Source: Lachnospiraceae bacterium
GTDB lineage: Bacteria; Bacillota; Clostridia; Lachnospirales; Lachnospiraceae
NCBI GenBank assembly: GCA_017618195.1
Contig: JAFZUW010000004.1
Coordinates: forward strand, 20,840-84,839
Direction of reading: 5' to 3'
Length of the DNA: 64,000 nt
In this document: piece after piece, positions 1 through 13,269 of the stretch
How the letters are laid out: each line of letters opens with the position of its first letter
How positions within the stretch are numbered: the first letter of the stretch is position 1
Made by a program: the position numbers and the translations under genes
Notes under the pieces: generated by a model
The model's database searches: none
What the model saw: only the letters and a program-made list of their open reading frames with translations
Told to the model about the DNA's origin: nothing

Positions 1-1722
1 GGCAAGTTCATCCAGAACGCTGATAAAATAATCCCGCGCGTCCATCCGGTATAAAACGGTCGGAACCGCGCAGATCTGATAATCCCTTCCTCCGAAATGT
101 TCGATCATAAAACCGATATCTTCGAGGTTCTGCTTATACTTAAGAAGCGCTTCCTCTTCGCGGATGGTAAGGTTTAAAACGATCGGCGGCAGCAGATTCT
201 GCGAGAACGCCTCTCCGCTCTTCATCGCCGCAACGAACCGCTCGTAATTGATCTTCTCATGCGCCGCATGCTGGTCAATCAGATACATCCGGTCTCCGGT
301 CTCAATAATCCAATAGGTCTTAAACACCTGCCCGACAATACGGAAGGATATATCCGAACGGAGCCTGGTGAAATCGGAAGCGATCTCCTCGGGCTGCTCT
401 TCCGGCTCGTTGGGCTGCTCCGCAGTGTCTTGCTTCTTCGGTTCTTCGGGAATAACCGTTTCTTCGATAAACGAAAGCTGCTGACCCGGCTCTTCCTTCG
501 GAAACGAGGGCTTTTGGTAAGCGGGCAACGTGCTTACGGAAGGCACAGGGGATTTTCTTAACTCTATGTCCGAAACAGGTTCGCTCCTGTCCTCGGAAAC
601 AGCCGCGGAAGGCACGCCGTAAACAGGCTTTTCTTCGCGAAGCAAATTCAGACGGTTCGTTTCAAAACTTTCCGGAACACGCTCGATATACTTCGGACGG
701 GCCTCGGTTTCCTGCTCCATCTGCGGGATCAGAACCGAATTCCGAAGTGCTTCCCGAACGGCATTCGTGATTTCCGAACACACATCTTCCTGCGAAGAGA
801 ACCTGACATCCTGCTTGGTCGGATGGATGTTCACGTCGATCAGTTCCGGATCAATGTCAACCATTAAAAGCGTAAACGGATACTTATGCTGCATCAGATA
901 AGTGCTGTAAGCGTCTTCCACCGCCTTAAACAGCAGATTGCTGCGAACGCTCCGGCCGTTCACGAAGAACATCTCAAGGTTCCGGTTGCCGCGGGCGATC
1001 ATCGACTTTCCTATGAATCCGCGAAGTTTCAGCAGCTCCCCGTCATATTCCATCGGGATCAGATGTTCCGCTATCTCCCGCCCGTATACGGAATAGACCG
1101 CGTCTTTGCGGTTTCCGTTTCCGGACGTATGTAAGATCGTTCTGCCCTGCGACATTAAGGAAAATGCGACATCGCACGACGATACCGCGAACCGGTTCAC
1201 CAATTCGTTAATATATCCTGCTTCGGTTACCGACGATTTCAGAAACTTTCTTCTCGCCGGAACGTTATAGAACAGATCCCGGATCATAAACGTAGTTCCG
1301 TCCGGGCATCCGATGTCTTCAAATACGGTTTCCGCACCGCCGTTAATGACATACCGGCTTCCGAGGAAATCTTCGGCGCGCTTTGTAAGAAGCTCGACTT
1401 TCGCGACGCTTGCGATACTCGAAAGCGCTTCCCCGCGGAACCCGAGGCTGCGGATACGCCTTAGGTCCTCCTCTTCGCGGATCTTACTCGTCGCATGTCT
1501 TAAAAACGCGGTCGGAATATCGTCCTTTAAAAAACCGGAACCGTTGTCGGTCACGCGGATGAACGATATTCCTCCGTTCTGTATGTCTACCGTAATGCTT
1601 TTTGCACCGGAATCAAGGGAGTTTTCAATCAGTTCCTTAACGATGGACGCAGGCCGTTCAATGACTTCGCCCGCGGCGATCCGGTTAATGGTATCCGGAT
1701 CAAGCACCCGTATTACTCCCAT
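1..1722 (-). CDS. mutL: DNA mismatch repair protein MutL (3' end beyond window)
   Basis: The minus strand is open from an ATG at 1722 to the window edge (574 codons, no stop), so the C-terminus is missing. The N-terminus carries the GHKL ATPase signature: IAAGEVIERPASIVKELIEN, then DNGSG and GFRGEALSSI. A long Pro/Glu-rich linker follows. Near 250-280 the motif DQHAAHEKINYE matches DQHA(x)2E(x)4E, the metal-binding motif of endonuclease-type MutL, so this is a nicking MutL as in bacteria without MutH. The start is preceded by AAAGGAG seven bases upstream. It acts with MutS in post-replicative mismatch repair. ftsK lies 19 bp upstream on the same strand; no mutS1 is in the window. Confidence 0.96.
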   Translation of the reverse strand, partial: MGVIRVLDPDTINRIAAGEVIERPASIVKELIENSLDSGAKSITVDIQNGGISFIRVTDNGSGFLKDDIPTAFLRHATSKIREEEDLRRIRSLGFRGEALSSIASVAKVELLTKRAEDFLGSRYVINGGAETVFEDIGCPDGTTFMIRDLFYNVPARRKFLKSSVTEAGYINELVNRFAVSSCDVAFSLMSQGRTILHTSGNGNRKDAVYSVYGREIAEHLIPMEYDGELLKLRGFIGKSMIARGNRNLEMFFVNGRSVRSNLLFKAVEDAYSTYLMQHKYPFTLLMVDIDPELIDVNIHPTKQDVRFSSQEDVCSEITNAVREALRNSVLIPQMEQETEARPKYIERVPESFETNRLNLLREEKPVYGVPSAAVSEDRSEPVSDIELRKSPVPSVSTLPAYQKPSFPKEEPGQQLSFIEETVIPEEPKKQDTAEQPNEPEEQPEEIASDFTRLRSDISFRIVGQVFKTYWIIETGDRMYLIDQHAAHEKINYERFVAAMKSGEAFSQNLLPPIVLNLTIREEEALLKYKQNLEDIGFMIEHFGGRDYQICAVPTVLYRMDARDYFISVLDELA

Positions 1723-1741
1723 ATTGACTCCTTTCCCGGCA

Positions 1742-4660
1742 TCAGCCGCCGTTCTGCTCCAGATAATTCTCGAACTGTTCTTTGCTCATCAGTATCGTTC
1801 TCGGCTTGGTTCCCTCTTCGGGTCCGACAACGCCTGCCTCCGCAAGCTGGTCCATGATTCTGGCAGCGCGGTTGAAACCGATCTTATACATTCTCTGAAG
1901 CAAACCGATGCTTGCCTTTTCCTTTTCGATGATGAAGCGTCCCGCCTCGGCGAAATACTCATCATGATCGGATTCCTGCGAAGCATTGTCGGAAAGAATG
2001 GATGTACCCTTCTTTCCGGTTTCAACGGAGGCTTTGTCGATCTGTTCGGAAACATGATCGGAATAGCCTGCCTTGCCGTCATTCTTCGTCTTGATCTCGT
2101 TTACAACGGCCTTCACTTCATCGTCCGAGACAAATGCGCCCTGCACGCGGATCGGCTTCGGAATGCCGCTCGGGAAAAACAGCATATCGCCTTTTCCGAG
2201 AAGCTTGTCGGCTCCGACCTGATCGAGGATCGTACGGGAGTCGGTAGCGCTTGCTACGGCAAATGCGATACGCGACGGCACATTTGCCTTAATCAGACCG
2301 GTAATAACGTTAACCGTAGGACGCTGCGTCGCAAGAACGAGGTGAATGCCTGCGGCTCTTGCAAGCTGTGCCAGACGGCAGATTGCTTCTTCGACTTCGC
2401 CCGGTGAAACCATCATCAGATCGGCCATCTCGTCTACGATAATGAGGATCTGCGGAAGCTCCTTACGGCGGTTGCCTTCGTTATCAAGAAGCGGCGTACG
2501 GCTCACGCGGATCTTTTCGTTATAAGCTTCAATGTCACGAACCTCCAGCTCGGCGAAACTCTTATAACGGTCCATCATTTCCTTAACGCCCCAGTTGAGT
2601 GCGCCGTAAGCCTTCTTCGGGTCGGTTACGACCGGTGTCAGCAGGTGCGGGATGCCGTTATAAACGCTCAGCTCGACAACCTTCGGGTCGATCATGATAA
2701 GCCTTACGTCCTTCGGCTCGTATTTGTAAAGGATGCTCATGATGATCGTATTGATGCAGACGGATTTACCGGAACCGGTGGCACCGGCGATCAATACGTG
2801 AGGCATCTTCGCGATATCGGTAACGATCGCGTCGCCGGCAATATCCTTACCTACGGCAAATGCGATCTTGCCCTTGCTGTTCTTAAACGCCTCGGACTCA
2901 AGAAGCGAACGGATATAAACGGTAGAGCCTTTTGAGTTCGGTACTTCGATACCGACCGCGCTCTTTCCGGGGATCGGTGCTTCAATACGGATGTCGGCGG
3001 CCGCAAGATTCAGCTTGATATCGTCCGCAAGTGCAGTAATACGGCTTACCTTTGTACCGATCTCGGGCTGCAGCTCGTAACGGGTAACGTTCGGTCCGCT
3101 CGTATAATTCGTAACGGTAACATTAACGCCGAAGCTGTGAAGCGTGCGCTCAAGCTTCGCCGCGGTCTCATTGAGCTCTCTGCCGGACATGGCGGCCTGA
3201 TTTCCTTCGGGACGCTTCAAAAGCTCGATTCTCGGAAAGATATACGGCTTTTCGGTTGCATCATCATCCGTACGGATATCGGTCTCCTCCGCGTTCAGAT
3301 CCGCTTTGGCGGTCTTCTTTGCGGGAGCCGCAGCGGGCATAGCATCTGACTTCGGTGCGTCCGTAACGGAGCTTGCCTGATAAGAAGGCGTCTCAACGGG
3401 CTTCGGCGGGAACGTGTCGTCCGATTCCGGCGGAACATACGGTTTTACGGGTTCCGGCTCTGGAATATCAAACTGCGGAGCCTGGGCCTGCGTCGTATTG
3501 TAAATCTTCGGGATACCCGAATTGTCATCATCGTAAGTATAATTCGAGGAAAGCAGTTCCCCGTTACCGCTATCGGGCTTTACGGATGTCTGCGTGCCGA
3601 ATTTACGATCCATTTCGGACTGATATGCGGGAACCTGAGCCGTTGCGTTGATAATCGGCTGATAATGCGAAATATCCGCGGGCTGAGGCTGTTTCTTACC
3701 GTGCTTCGGGGCGCTCGGATCTTTCTTTCCGTAACCCTTCAGACGGTCGATGATCGAAAGCTTCTTCTTGGGCTTCGGCGGTTCGTATATGTCGATACCG
3801 GAAGTTCCGGGCTGTACGTTCTGATTGACGTCGACAAATACGAGGCGCTTCTTGCGGTTTTCTTCCTGAATCTCATCAAGCGTCAGCTGACGGTATTCCT
3901 GATAATTCGTTTCCTGCGGCTTTCTGACTGCGGCTGCCGCGCGGCGTCGTTCCTCTTCTTCTCTTTCCTGTTCTTCGATCTCACGCATCATTGCCTTCTT
4001 CTCGGCTCTCTTCTTGCGGATAATATGAAGAACGGCTTTTCCGGAAAGCAGAATCAGACATACGAGGATCAGAGTCACAAGAATCAGAATGGCTCCGATG
4101 TTGCCGAATAACGCATGCAGCGGACACGAAAGCAGTTCTCCGATCAGACCGCCTCCCTGATGCGCCTTAAAGGACGCAACGAACTCGAAATGATCGGCAT
4201 AGCTTCCGGCAAGATTGAGAAGTCCGCATACCAAAGCGACCAGCGTCCAGAAATAGATGGACTTTCTCGTCGCAACCGGATTTCCTTTGTTGGAACGGGT
4301 GAACGCGACAAATACGACAAGCGCAACCGGGAAAAAGTACGAAACATACCGTCCCATAAAGCCCATCATGACATTCTTAAAAAATGTGCCGATAACTCCG
4401 CAAAGGTCAAACAGACTGAGCTCAAGAAGCACGGCAATGAGAATCGTGCAGATGACAACGATTTCATCGATCAGCTCCTTACGCTTACGCATCTCTTCCA
4501 GATACTCATCGGTCGCGTTAGGGCTGTTCTTACGGTCCAGCGCGACATTGACGTTAACCGAATTCTTCTCCGTATTCTCAATCGCCTTATTGTTGAATTT
4601 GGAATTCGGATACTTCTTCTGGGTTGTTGATTTGGAAGTACTCTTTTTCGTGTTCGCCAA
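1742..4660 (-). CDS. ftsK: DNA translocase FtsK/SpoIIIE
   Basis: A 972-residue ATP-driven DNA pump for chromosome segregation at the division or sporulation septum. Seen: about four hydrophobic segments in residues 65-210, a Pro/Glu/Lys-rich linker (210-480), then the motor with Walker A GATGSGKSV near residue 625 and Walker B IIVDEMADLM near 743. A C-terminal winged-helix gamma domain (about 905-970, SIGLLQRMYKIGFNRAARIM) reads polar DNA sequences. The start is TTG at 4660, chosen because GAGGTG lies eight bases upstream and no nearby ATG has a ribosome site. Only one copy is seen here, so whether it is the vegetative FtsK or sporulation SpoIIIE paralogue cannot be decided. Confidence 0.96.
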   Translation of the reverse strand: MANTKKSTSKSTTQKKYPNSKFNNKAIENTEKNSVNVNVALDRKNSPNATDEYLEEMRKRKELIDEIVVICTILIAVLLELSLFDLCGVIGTFFKNVMMGFMGRYVSYFFPVALVVFVAFTRSNKGNPVATRKSIYFWTLVALVCGLLNLAGSYADHFEFVASFKAHQGGGLIGELLSCPLHALFGNIGAILILVTLILVCLILLSGKAVLHIIRKKRAEKKAMMREIEEQEREEEERRRAAAAVRKPQETNYQEYRQLTLDEIQEENRKKRLVFVDVNQNVQPGTSGIDIYEPPKPKKKLSIIDRLKGYGKKDPSAPKHGKKQPQPADISHYQPIINATAQVPAYQSEMDRKFGTQTSVKPDSGNGELLSSNYTYDDDNSGIPKIYNTTQAQAPQFDIPEPEPVKPYVPPESDDTFPPKPVETPSYQASSVTDAPKSDAMPAAAPAKKTAKADLNAEETDIRTDDDATEKPYIFPRIELLKRPEGNQAAMSGRELNETAAKLERTLHSFGVNVTVTNYTSGPNVTRYELQPEIGTKVSRITALADDIKLNLAAADIRIEAPIPGKSAVGIEVPNSKGSTVYIRSLLESEAFKNSKGKIAFAVGKDIAGDAIVTDIAKMPHVLIAGATGSGKSVCINTIIMSILYKYEPKDVRLIMIDPKVVELSVYNGIPHLLTPVVTDPKKAYGALNWGVKEMMDRYKSFAELEVRDIEAYNEKIRVSRTPLLDNEGNRRKELPQILIIVDEMADLMMVSPGEVEEAICRLAQLARAAGIHLVLATQRPTVNVITGLIKANVPSRIAFAVASATDSRTILDQVGADKLLGKGDMLFFPSGIPKPIRVQGAFVSDDEVKAVVNEIKTKNDGKAGYSDHVSEQIDKASVETGKKGTSILSDNASQESDHDEYFAEAGRFIIEKEKASIGLLQRMYKIGFNRAARIMDQLAEAGVVGPEEGTKPRTILMSKEQFENYLEQNGG

Positions 4661-4679
4661 AACGATTCACCTCATTTCG

Positions 4680-5522
4680 TCACAAAATGATTAAGAAGAA
4701 TAAAATGACCAGTCCTAAGCCGATACGATACCAGCCGAAAACCTTAAAGTCGTGTTTCTTGATGTATTCGATCATCCAGTTAACCGTCACGAAAGCAACC
4801 AGAAAGGCAACAATCATGCCGGCAAGAAGGATTGCGTACTGCATACCGTCAAAGTCGAAACGGTATTTGATCAGTTTTAAAAGGCTTGCGCCGAAAAGCG
4901 TCGGGATTTCAAGGTAAAAAGTGAATTCCGCGGCCACTCCCCTGCTTGCCCCGAGAAGCATCGCGCCGATGATCGTGATACCCGAACGGCTTGTTCCGGG
5001 GATCATCGCAAGAATCTGGAAACAGCCGATGTAAAATGCCATTTTCATCGGTATGGAACCGAGCGTCTTGTAATTCGGCGGATTGTCCTTTCGGAACTGC
5101 TCGATGAAGAGAAATACGATACCGTATAAGATCAATGTGATCATTACGGTGATCGAACTTGCCCGTCCATGAAACAGCGAATCAACAAGCGGATCAAACA
5201 AAACGCCGATCGTCATTGCGGGGACGCAGGCAACGAGGATCTTAAGCCAAAGATACAGCTTCGGTCCCTGCACGTAGATGCGCTTCTCCTCGGTCATTCC
5301 GAACGGCCACAGCCTCCTGAAGTAGATCAGCGCTACCGCAAAAACGGCGCCAAGCTGTATCACGACCGTAAACATCTCGGAAAATGCTTCGTCCCTGAGG
5401 CATTCCGGTCTCAGTACACGCTCCATGATAAGCAGATGACCGGTACTGCTGATCGGCAAAAATTCGGTTATGCCTTCGGTAATTCCGAGTATAACGATTT
5501 TCAAAAACTCGAAAAAGTTCAT
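4680..5522 (-). CDS. uppP: undecaprenyl-diphosphatase UppP (BacA family)
   Basis: An integral membrane phosphatase that recycles undecaprenyl diphosphate to the monophosphate lipid carrier for peptidoglycan and other envelope polymers; overproduction is known to give bacitracin resistance. Seen: the N-terminal motif GITEGITEFLPISSTGHL, the phosphatase loop PGTSRSG near residue 170, and about eight hydrophobic segments. An upstream in-frame start at 5546 exists, but AGAGGAAA lies seven bases before the ATG at 5522 and the family normally begins near MNFFEFLK, so 280 residues is preferred. It is 19 bp from ftsK and probably co-transcribed. Confidence 0.95.
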   Translation of the reverse strand: MNFFEFLKIVILGITEGITEFLPISSTGHLLIMERVLRPECLRDEAFSEMFTVVIQLGAVFAVALIYFRRLWPFGMTEEKRIYVQGPKLYLWLKILVACVPAMTIGVLFDPLVDSLFHGRASSITVMITLILYGIVFLFIEQFRKDNPPNYKTLGSIPMKMAFYIGCFQILAMIPGTSRSGITIIGAMLLGASRGVAAEFTFYLEIPTLFGASLLKLIKYRFDFDGMQYAILLAGMIVAFLVAFVTVNWMIEYIKKHDFKVFGWYRIGLGLVILFFLIIL

Positions 5523-5570
5523 CGGTTTCCTCTGTAAAACCGTCAATCACGCCGCCGTGCGTGTTCCGGC

Positions 5571-7802
5571 TTAATCTTCATAAATTTCAAATCCGGCTTC
5601 CTCGCCGCGTTTCATGTCAAGGATGAATTCCTTTTCGCGGTAATTGACTACGGCACGGTAATCAGCCAGATCCGCACGAACCGCAAACATGATCAGCTTG
5701 CCGTTTTTAAAATGCAGATCGTACTCCGCTCCGCCCTTTGCGCGAAGCCCGGTGATCGAACCTTCGCCGAATGATTCGGGAAGTGCCGGGAGCAGAACGA
5801 CTTTGCCGCAGGCATCGTAGAAAAGCGCTTCGCCGATCGCGGATATTGCTCCGAAGTTTCCGTCAATCTGGAACGGCGGATGGTTGTCAAACAGGTTGTC
5901 AAGCGTGCTGCGCTTTAAGATTGCGATCAGATGCTCCTCAAATTTCTCAGCGTCCCGAAGTCTTGCGTAGAGATTCATGATCCACGCCCTGCTCCAGCCG
6001 GTATGGCCGCCGCCGTAATGAAGTCTCCGTTCAAGCGTAGCCTTTGCCGCCTCAAAAAGCGTCTTATCGGGATCGTCCGCACGGATCTGATCGGACGGGA
6101 ACAATGCATAAAGCTGGGAAATGTGACGGTGACCGGGTTCAAGCTCCTCGTAGTCCTCCGGCCATTCCATTACCTGACCGTATTTACCGACACGGATCGG
6201 CGGCAGCTTCGAAAGAAATTCTTCGGTTTTCGCAATAAACTCTTCGTCGGTTTCCTCCATGATCTCGGCAGCTTTCAGATAATCCGAGAACAGATCTCTT
6301 AAGATCTGCATGTCCATTGCGGAATTGTAGCAAAGGTGGCCGGTCTCCCCGTTTTGAAGCCGGTAACTGTTCTCCGGGGAAAGCGACGGACAAAGGATCA
6401 GTTCGCCGTCCTTTTCAAACAAGAAATCATGAAAGAACAAAACCGATTCCTTTAAGACCGGATACATGTCCTCGAGGAAATTCGCATCGAGCGTATACTG
6501 ATAATGCTTCCAGATATGCGTACAGAGCCAGGCCATGCCCATTACCCAATAAGTTGCCGGGATCCAGGCATCCTGCGGCGCCGTATCGCCCCACATATCG
6601 GTATTGTGATGGGCAACCGTACCGCGGCAGTTATACATATCCTTTGCCGTCCTCTGACCGTTCGCGCACATGCGCTTCATCAGATCGAATAACGGCAGAT
6701 GACAAGACCCGAGGCCGAGCATTTCGGCAGGCCAGTAATTCATTTCGGTGTTGATGTTGATGGTAAACTTGCTGCCCCACGGCGGATCCATGCTGCCGTT
6801 CCAGATTCCCTGCAGGTTAGCCGGAAGCGTTCCCTCTCTGGACGAGGAAATAAGCAGGTACCGGCCGAAATCGAAATATGTCTTGATCAATCCGGTATCG
6901 GGATTCTCTCCGTTTAACAGTCTCAGACGTTCGTCGGTCGGAACAAGATCCATGTCGGGATCCGAATTCAGGTTCAGCTTGGTGCGGCCGAACAGGGATC
7001 GATAATCGTTCGTGTGACCGGTCAAAAGGTCGCAGTAAGATTTGCCGCGCGCATTATTTAATGTCTTCTTCACTTCGGAAACCGGATCCGCGGCGCGGAA
7101 CGTCGTATAAGCCGTAAACAGAAGGCAAACCTTACAAACCTGTCTGCAGATCAGATTCTCGCCGATGCATTCGACTTCGCCGCCCATATGAAAGCTTGTA
7201 AGTCCGCTTGCGAAACGGTAATCCTCGCCGGCCATGGAACCGAGCGTATAAACCGTGTCGCGGTCATGGTAAGCTCCGTCGTAAAAGGTCTTACGGCCGA
7301 AATTTACGTCAACGTCGAAAGGAATTTCTTCGTCGGTCGAAAGCATGATGACCATAAGGTCGTCCGGCGCGCTTACGAATATTTCTTCGCGGTAGGTCAC
7401 GTCATTCTTTCTTTTACGGACGCGGGCAACCGCATTTTCAAGGTCAAGCTCCCGTTCGTAATCGGACCATTCACCCTGACCCGTTTTGTAATAGATGTTA
7501 AGCTCTCCGAGCGTCGAATACGTTCTCTCGCTCTGCGGAACGCCGGTAAAGCTGTGAAGCAGCAGCTCCTCGGCCTCACTGATATGGCCGTCAAGGATCA
7601 GTTCGCGGACTCTTCCGAGATTATGTCTCGCGTCCTGGTTGATCCGGTACATCGGTCCGCCGTACCAAAGGGAATCTTCATTCAGCTGGATCTTCTCCTG
7701 ATCCGTTCCGCCGAAAACCATCCCTCCGAGGCGTCCGTTACCGACCGGCAAAGCCTTGTTCCAGTCATTTCCTGCACTTTGTCTGTAAAATAAGCGACTC
7801 AT
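5571..7802 (-). CDS. GH95 alpha-L-fucosidase (cytoplasmic)
   Basis: A 743-residue glycoside hydrolase of family GH95, whose known members mainly release alpha-1,2-linked L-fucose by inversion; some act on alpha-L-galactosides. Seen: an N-terminal start resembling family members (WNKALPVGNGRLGGMVFGG), HHNTDMWGD near residue 400 (the family's Asn pair), SLSPEN near 476 (general acid Glu) and QIDGNFG near 646 (assisting Asp). No signal peptide is visible, so it acts on imported oligosaccharides. A GTG at 7820 is in frame, but ATG at 7802 has GGAGAG just upstream and fits the family N-terminus. It follows the GH2 gene after 118 bp, and together they suggest use of fucosylated galactosides from plant or host glycans. 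Confidence 0.93.
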   Translation of the reverse strand: MSRLFYRQSAGNDWNKALPVGNGRLGGMVFGGTDQEKIQLNEDSLWYGGPMYRINQDARHNLGRVRELILDGHISEAEELLLHSFTGVPQSERTYSTLGELNIYYKTGQGEWSDYERELDLENAVARVRKRKNDVTYREEIFVSAPDDLMVIMLSTDEEIPFDVDVNFGRKTFYDGAYHDRDTVYTLGSMAGEDYRFASGLTSFHMGGEVECIGENLICRQVCKVCLLFTAYTTFRAADPVSEVKKTLNNARGKSYCDLLTGHTNDYRSLFGRTKLNLNSDPDMDLVPTDERLRLLNGENPDTGLIKTYFDFGRYLLISSSREGTLPANLQGIWNGSMDPPWGSKFTININTEMNYWPAEMLGLGSCHLPLFDLMKRMCANGQRTAKDMYNCRGTVAHHNTDMWGDTAPQDAWIPATYWVMGMAWLCTHIWKHYQYTLDANFLEDMYPVLKESVLFFHDFLFEKDGELILCPSLSPENSYRLQNGETGHLCYNSAMDMQILRDLFSDYLKAAEIMEETDEEFIAKTEEFLSKLPPIRVGKYGQVMEWPEDYEELEPGHRHISQLYALFPSDQIRADDPDKTLFEAAKATLERRLHYGGGHTGWSRAWIMNLYARLRDAEKFEEHLIAILKRSTLDNLFDNHPPFQIDGNFGAISAIGEALFYDACGKVVLLPALPESFGEGSITGLRAKGGAEYDLHFKNGKLIMFAVRADLADYRAVVNYREKEFILDMKRGEEAGFEIYED

Positions 7803-7920
7803 TACTCTCCGATTTAACACACCGCCCCAAGCGGGCGGATCTCCCTGTTACTTGATCGGCTGCCCGCCCAAACGTGCGAGTACCGTTTTCTTCTTTCTTT
7901 CCCATTTGGGATTGCCGTAT
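7803..7920 (-). other. spacer between GH2 and GH95 genes
   Basis: No coding potential is seen. An imperfect inverted repeat with GGGCGG/CCGCCC arms (about 7826-7878) could form a stem-loop in the transcript between the two hydrolase genes. It has no T-tract, so it is not a convincing terminator; it may be a stabilising or processing hairpin. Confidence 0.3.
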
Positions 7921-11034
<3,114 letters not shown>

Positions 11035-11037
11035 TTA

Positions 11038-13125
11038 TTATGCCTTCAGATCCTTCATCGAGAAGCTGAAGCGGCCCATCTTATCCTTGCCGAGGCATAC
11101 AACCTTGACAACGTCGCCGAGCGTAAGAACGTCCTCAACGTGATTGATGCGTTCCTTGGCAATCTTGGAAATATGGATCATGCCTTCCTTACCGGGTGCA
11201 AACTCAAGGAATGCGCCGAAATCCTTAATGCTGACAACCTTACCTTCAAGGATCTGGCCTTCTTCGAACTCGGTAACGATGATCTCAACCATTCTGCGGG
11301 CCTTTTCCATAGCCTCGGGATCGGTTCCGCAGATGGAAACGTTTCCGTCATCGGTGATATCGATCTTAACGCCGGTAGCGTCGATGATCGCATTGATGGT
11401 CTTGCCTCTCTGTCCGACAACGTCGCCGATCTTCTGGGGATCGATCGACATCTGGATGATCTTCGGAGCGTATTTGCTTACTTCCTTGCGAGGCTCTGCG
11501 ATTGCGGGCTTCATGCAGTTGTCCATGATGAAAAGTCTTGCTTCACGGCATCTTGCGATAGCGCCCTCAACGATCTGACGGGTAAGACCGTGGATCTTGA
11601 TATCCATCTGGATTGCGGTAATACCTTCGGTCGTACCGGTTACCTTGAAGTCCATATCGCCGAAGAAGTCTTCAAGACCCTGGATATCGGTAAGAAGTAC
11701 GAAATCGTCATCGGTCTCGCCGGTAACAAGTCCGCAGCTGATACCTGCAACCATTCTCTTGATCGGAACGCCTGCAGCCATAAGGGACATGCAGCTTGCA
11801 CAGGTCGAAGCCATGGAAGTCGAACCGTTAGACTCGAACGTCTCGGATACGGCACGGATTGCGTAAGGGAACTCTTCCTCGGAAGGAAGTACCGGAAGCA
11901 GTGCGCGCTCAGCGAGTGCTCCGTGACCGATCTCACGGCGTCCGGGACCTCTCGAAACCTTGGTCTCGCCTACGGAGTAAGCCGGGAAATTATACTGATG
12001 CAGGTAACGTTTGCTTACGATGTTGTCATCAAGACCGTCAACCTTCTGTGCCTCGGAAAGAGGTGCAAGGGTAACGATATCGCAGATCTGCGTCTGTCCG
12101 CGGGTGAACATCGAAGAACCGTGTACTCTCGGGATGAGGTCAACCTCAGCGGCAAGAGGACGGATCTCGGTGATTGCACGTCCGTCGGGACGCTTGTGAT
12201 CCTTGAGGATCATCTTACGAACGGTCTTCTTCTCGTACTGGTAAACGGCTTCGTCAATCAGGGGAAGCCACTCTTCGTTATCGGCGAAACGCTCTGCGAG
12301 GGTATCCTTCATATTGCGGATACGCTCTTCTCTCTCCTGCTTCTCAGGGGAGAACATCAGAACTTCCATGTCAGCCGGAGGAACGATCTCCTTGATGGCT
12401 GCGAACAGCTCTTCCGGAATCGCGCAACTCGTGTAAGAATGCTTCGGCTTGCCGCACTCTGCAACGATCTTGTCGATGAACTCGATGATCTTCTTGTTGG
12501 TAGCGTCAGCGAGGTAGATGGCTTCGATCATCGTAGCTTCGGGAAGCTCGTTCGCGCCTGCCTCGATCATGATAACCTTATCTCTCGTGGAAGCTACGGT
12601 CAGCTTCAGGTCGCCCTTCTGGGTCTGCTCCTGCGTAGGGTTAAGGATGAACTGGCCGTCGATCATGCCGACCTGCGTCGTAGCGCAGGGACCGTCGAAC
12701 GGGATATCGGAAATCGCCACGGCGATTGCGGAACCGAGCATTGCGGTAAGCTCAGGCGTGCATTCGGGATCAACGCTCAAAACGAGGTTGTTGATCGTTA
12801 CGTCGTTGCGGTAGTCCTTCGGGAACAAAGGACGCATCGGACGGTCGATAACACGGGAAGTAAGGATTGCGTTCTCGCTTGCCTTACCTTCTCTCTTGTT
12901 AAAACCTCCGGGGATTTTGCCTACGGCATACATCTTCTCCTCATACTCAACGCTGAGGGGGAAGAAATCAATGCCGTCTCTCGGCTTTTCACTTGCGGTA
13001 GCGGTCGAAAGAACCGTCGTATCGCCGTAGTGCATCAATGCTGCACCGTTTGCCTGCTTCGCAACCCTGTCAATGTCAACGGTCAGGGTGCGGCCGGCAA
13101 GTTCCATACTGAAACTCTTGTACAT
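11038..13125 (-). CDS. pnp: polyribonucleotide nucleotidyltransferase (PNPase)
   Basis: A 3'-to-5' phosphorolytic exoribonuclease of the RNA degradation machinery, about 695 residues. Domains in order: first RNase PH-like domain, linking helical domain, second RNase PH-like domain (FTRGQTQ, catalytic SMASTCASCMSLMAAGVPI region), KH domain with GxxG as VGQRGKTINAI near residue 555, and an S1 domain (GKVVSIKDFGAFLEF) ending at DLKA. The start is ATG at 13125 with AAAGGAG seven bases upstream; the frame extends to 13146 without a ribosome site. In many bacteria pnp directly follows rpsO; here five other genes lie between them and pnp has its own leader and promoter. Confidence 0.97.
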   Translation of the reverse strand: MYKSFSMELAGRTLTVDIDRVAKQANGAALMHYGDTTVLSTATASEKPRDGIDFFPLSVEYEEKMYAVGKIPGGFNKREGKASENAILTSRVIDRPMRPLFPKDYRNDVTINNLVLSVDPECTPELTAMLGSAIAVAISDIPFDGPCATTQVGMIDGQFILNPTQEQTQKGDLKLTVASTRDKVIMIEAGANELPEATMIEAIYLADATNKKIIEFIDKIVAECGKPKHSYTSCAIPEELFAAIKEIVPPADMEVLMFSPEKQEREERIRNMKDTLAERFADNEEWLPLIDEAVYQYEKKTVRKMILKDHKRPDGRAITEIRPLAAEVDLIPRVHGSSMFTRGQTQICDIVTLAPLSEAQKVDGLDDNIVSKRYLHQYNFPAYSVGETKVSRGPGRREIGHGALAERALLPVLPSEEEFPYAIRAVSETFESNGSTSMASTCASCMSLMAAGVPIKRMVAGISCGLVTGETDDDFVLLTDIQGLEDFFGDMDFKVTGTTEGITAIQMDIKIHGLTRQIVEGAIARCREARLFIMDNCMKPAIAEPRKEVSKYAPKIIQMSIDPQKIGDVVGQRGKTINAIIDATGVKIDITDDGNVSICGTDPEAMEKARRMVEIIVTEFEEGQILEGKVVSIKDFGAFLEFAPGKEGMIHISKIAKERINHVEDVLTLGDVVKVVCLGKDKMGRFSFSMKDLKA

Positions 13126-13269
13126 ACAGTACTCCTTTCTTTTCACGGAGTCCCCGTAACAACTGATAAATCAGCCTCCGGCAGCGGACTTATCAGAAGT
13201 CACGGTGAAAAAGACCCCGTATGTTTTATTTTGTTATGCGCACATAAACCCGCATTCTGCTAAATTATA
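13126..13269 (-). promoter_or_regulatory. pnp promoter -10 and structured 5' leader
   Basis: On the minus strand TGTGATATAAT gives an extended -10 (TATAAT at 13264-13269); no good -35 box is seen. The roughly 130-base leader contains CTTTTTCACCG (about 13201-13212) that can pair with CCGTGAAAAG immediately before the ribosome site, enclosing an inner CTGATAA/TTATCAG stem (13162-13195). This could place the pnp ribosome site at the foot of a long hairpin. PNPase in E. coli autoregulates through a leader hairpin; a similar logic here is inference. Confidence 0.45.
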
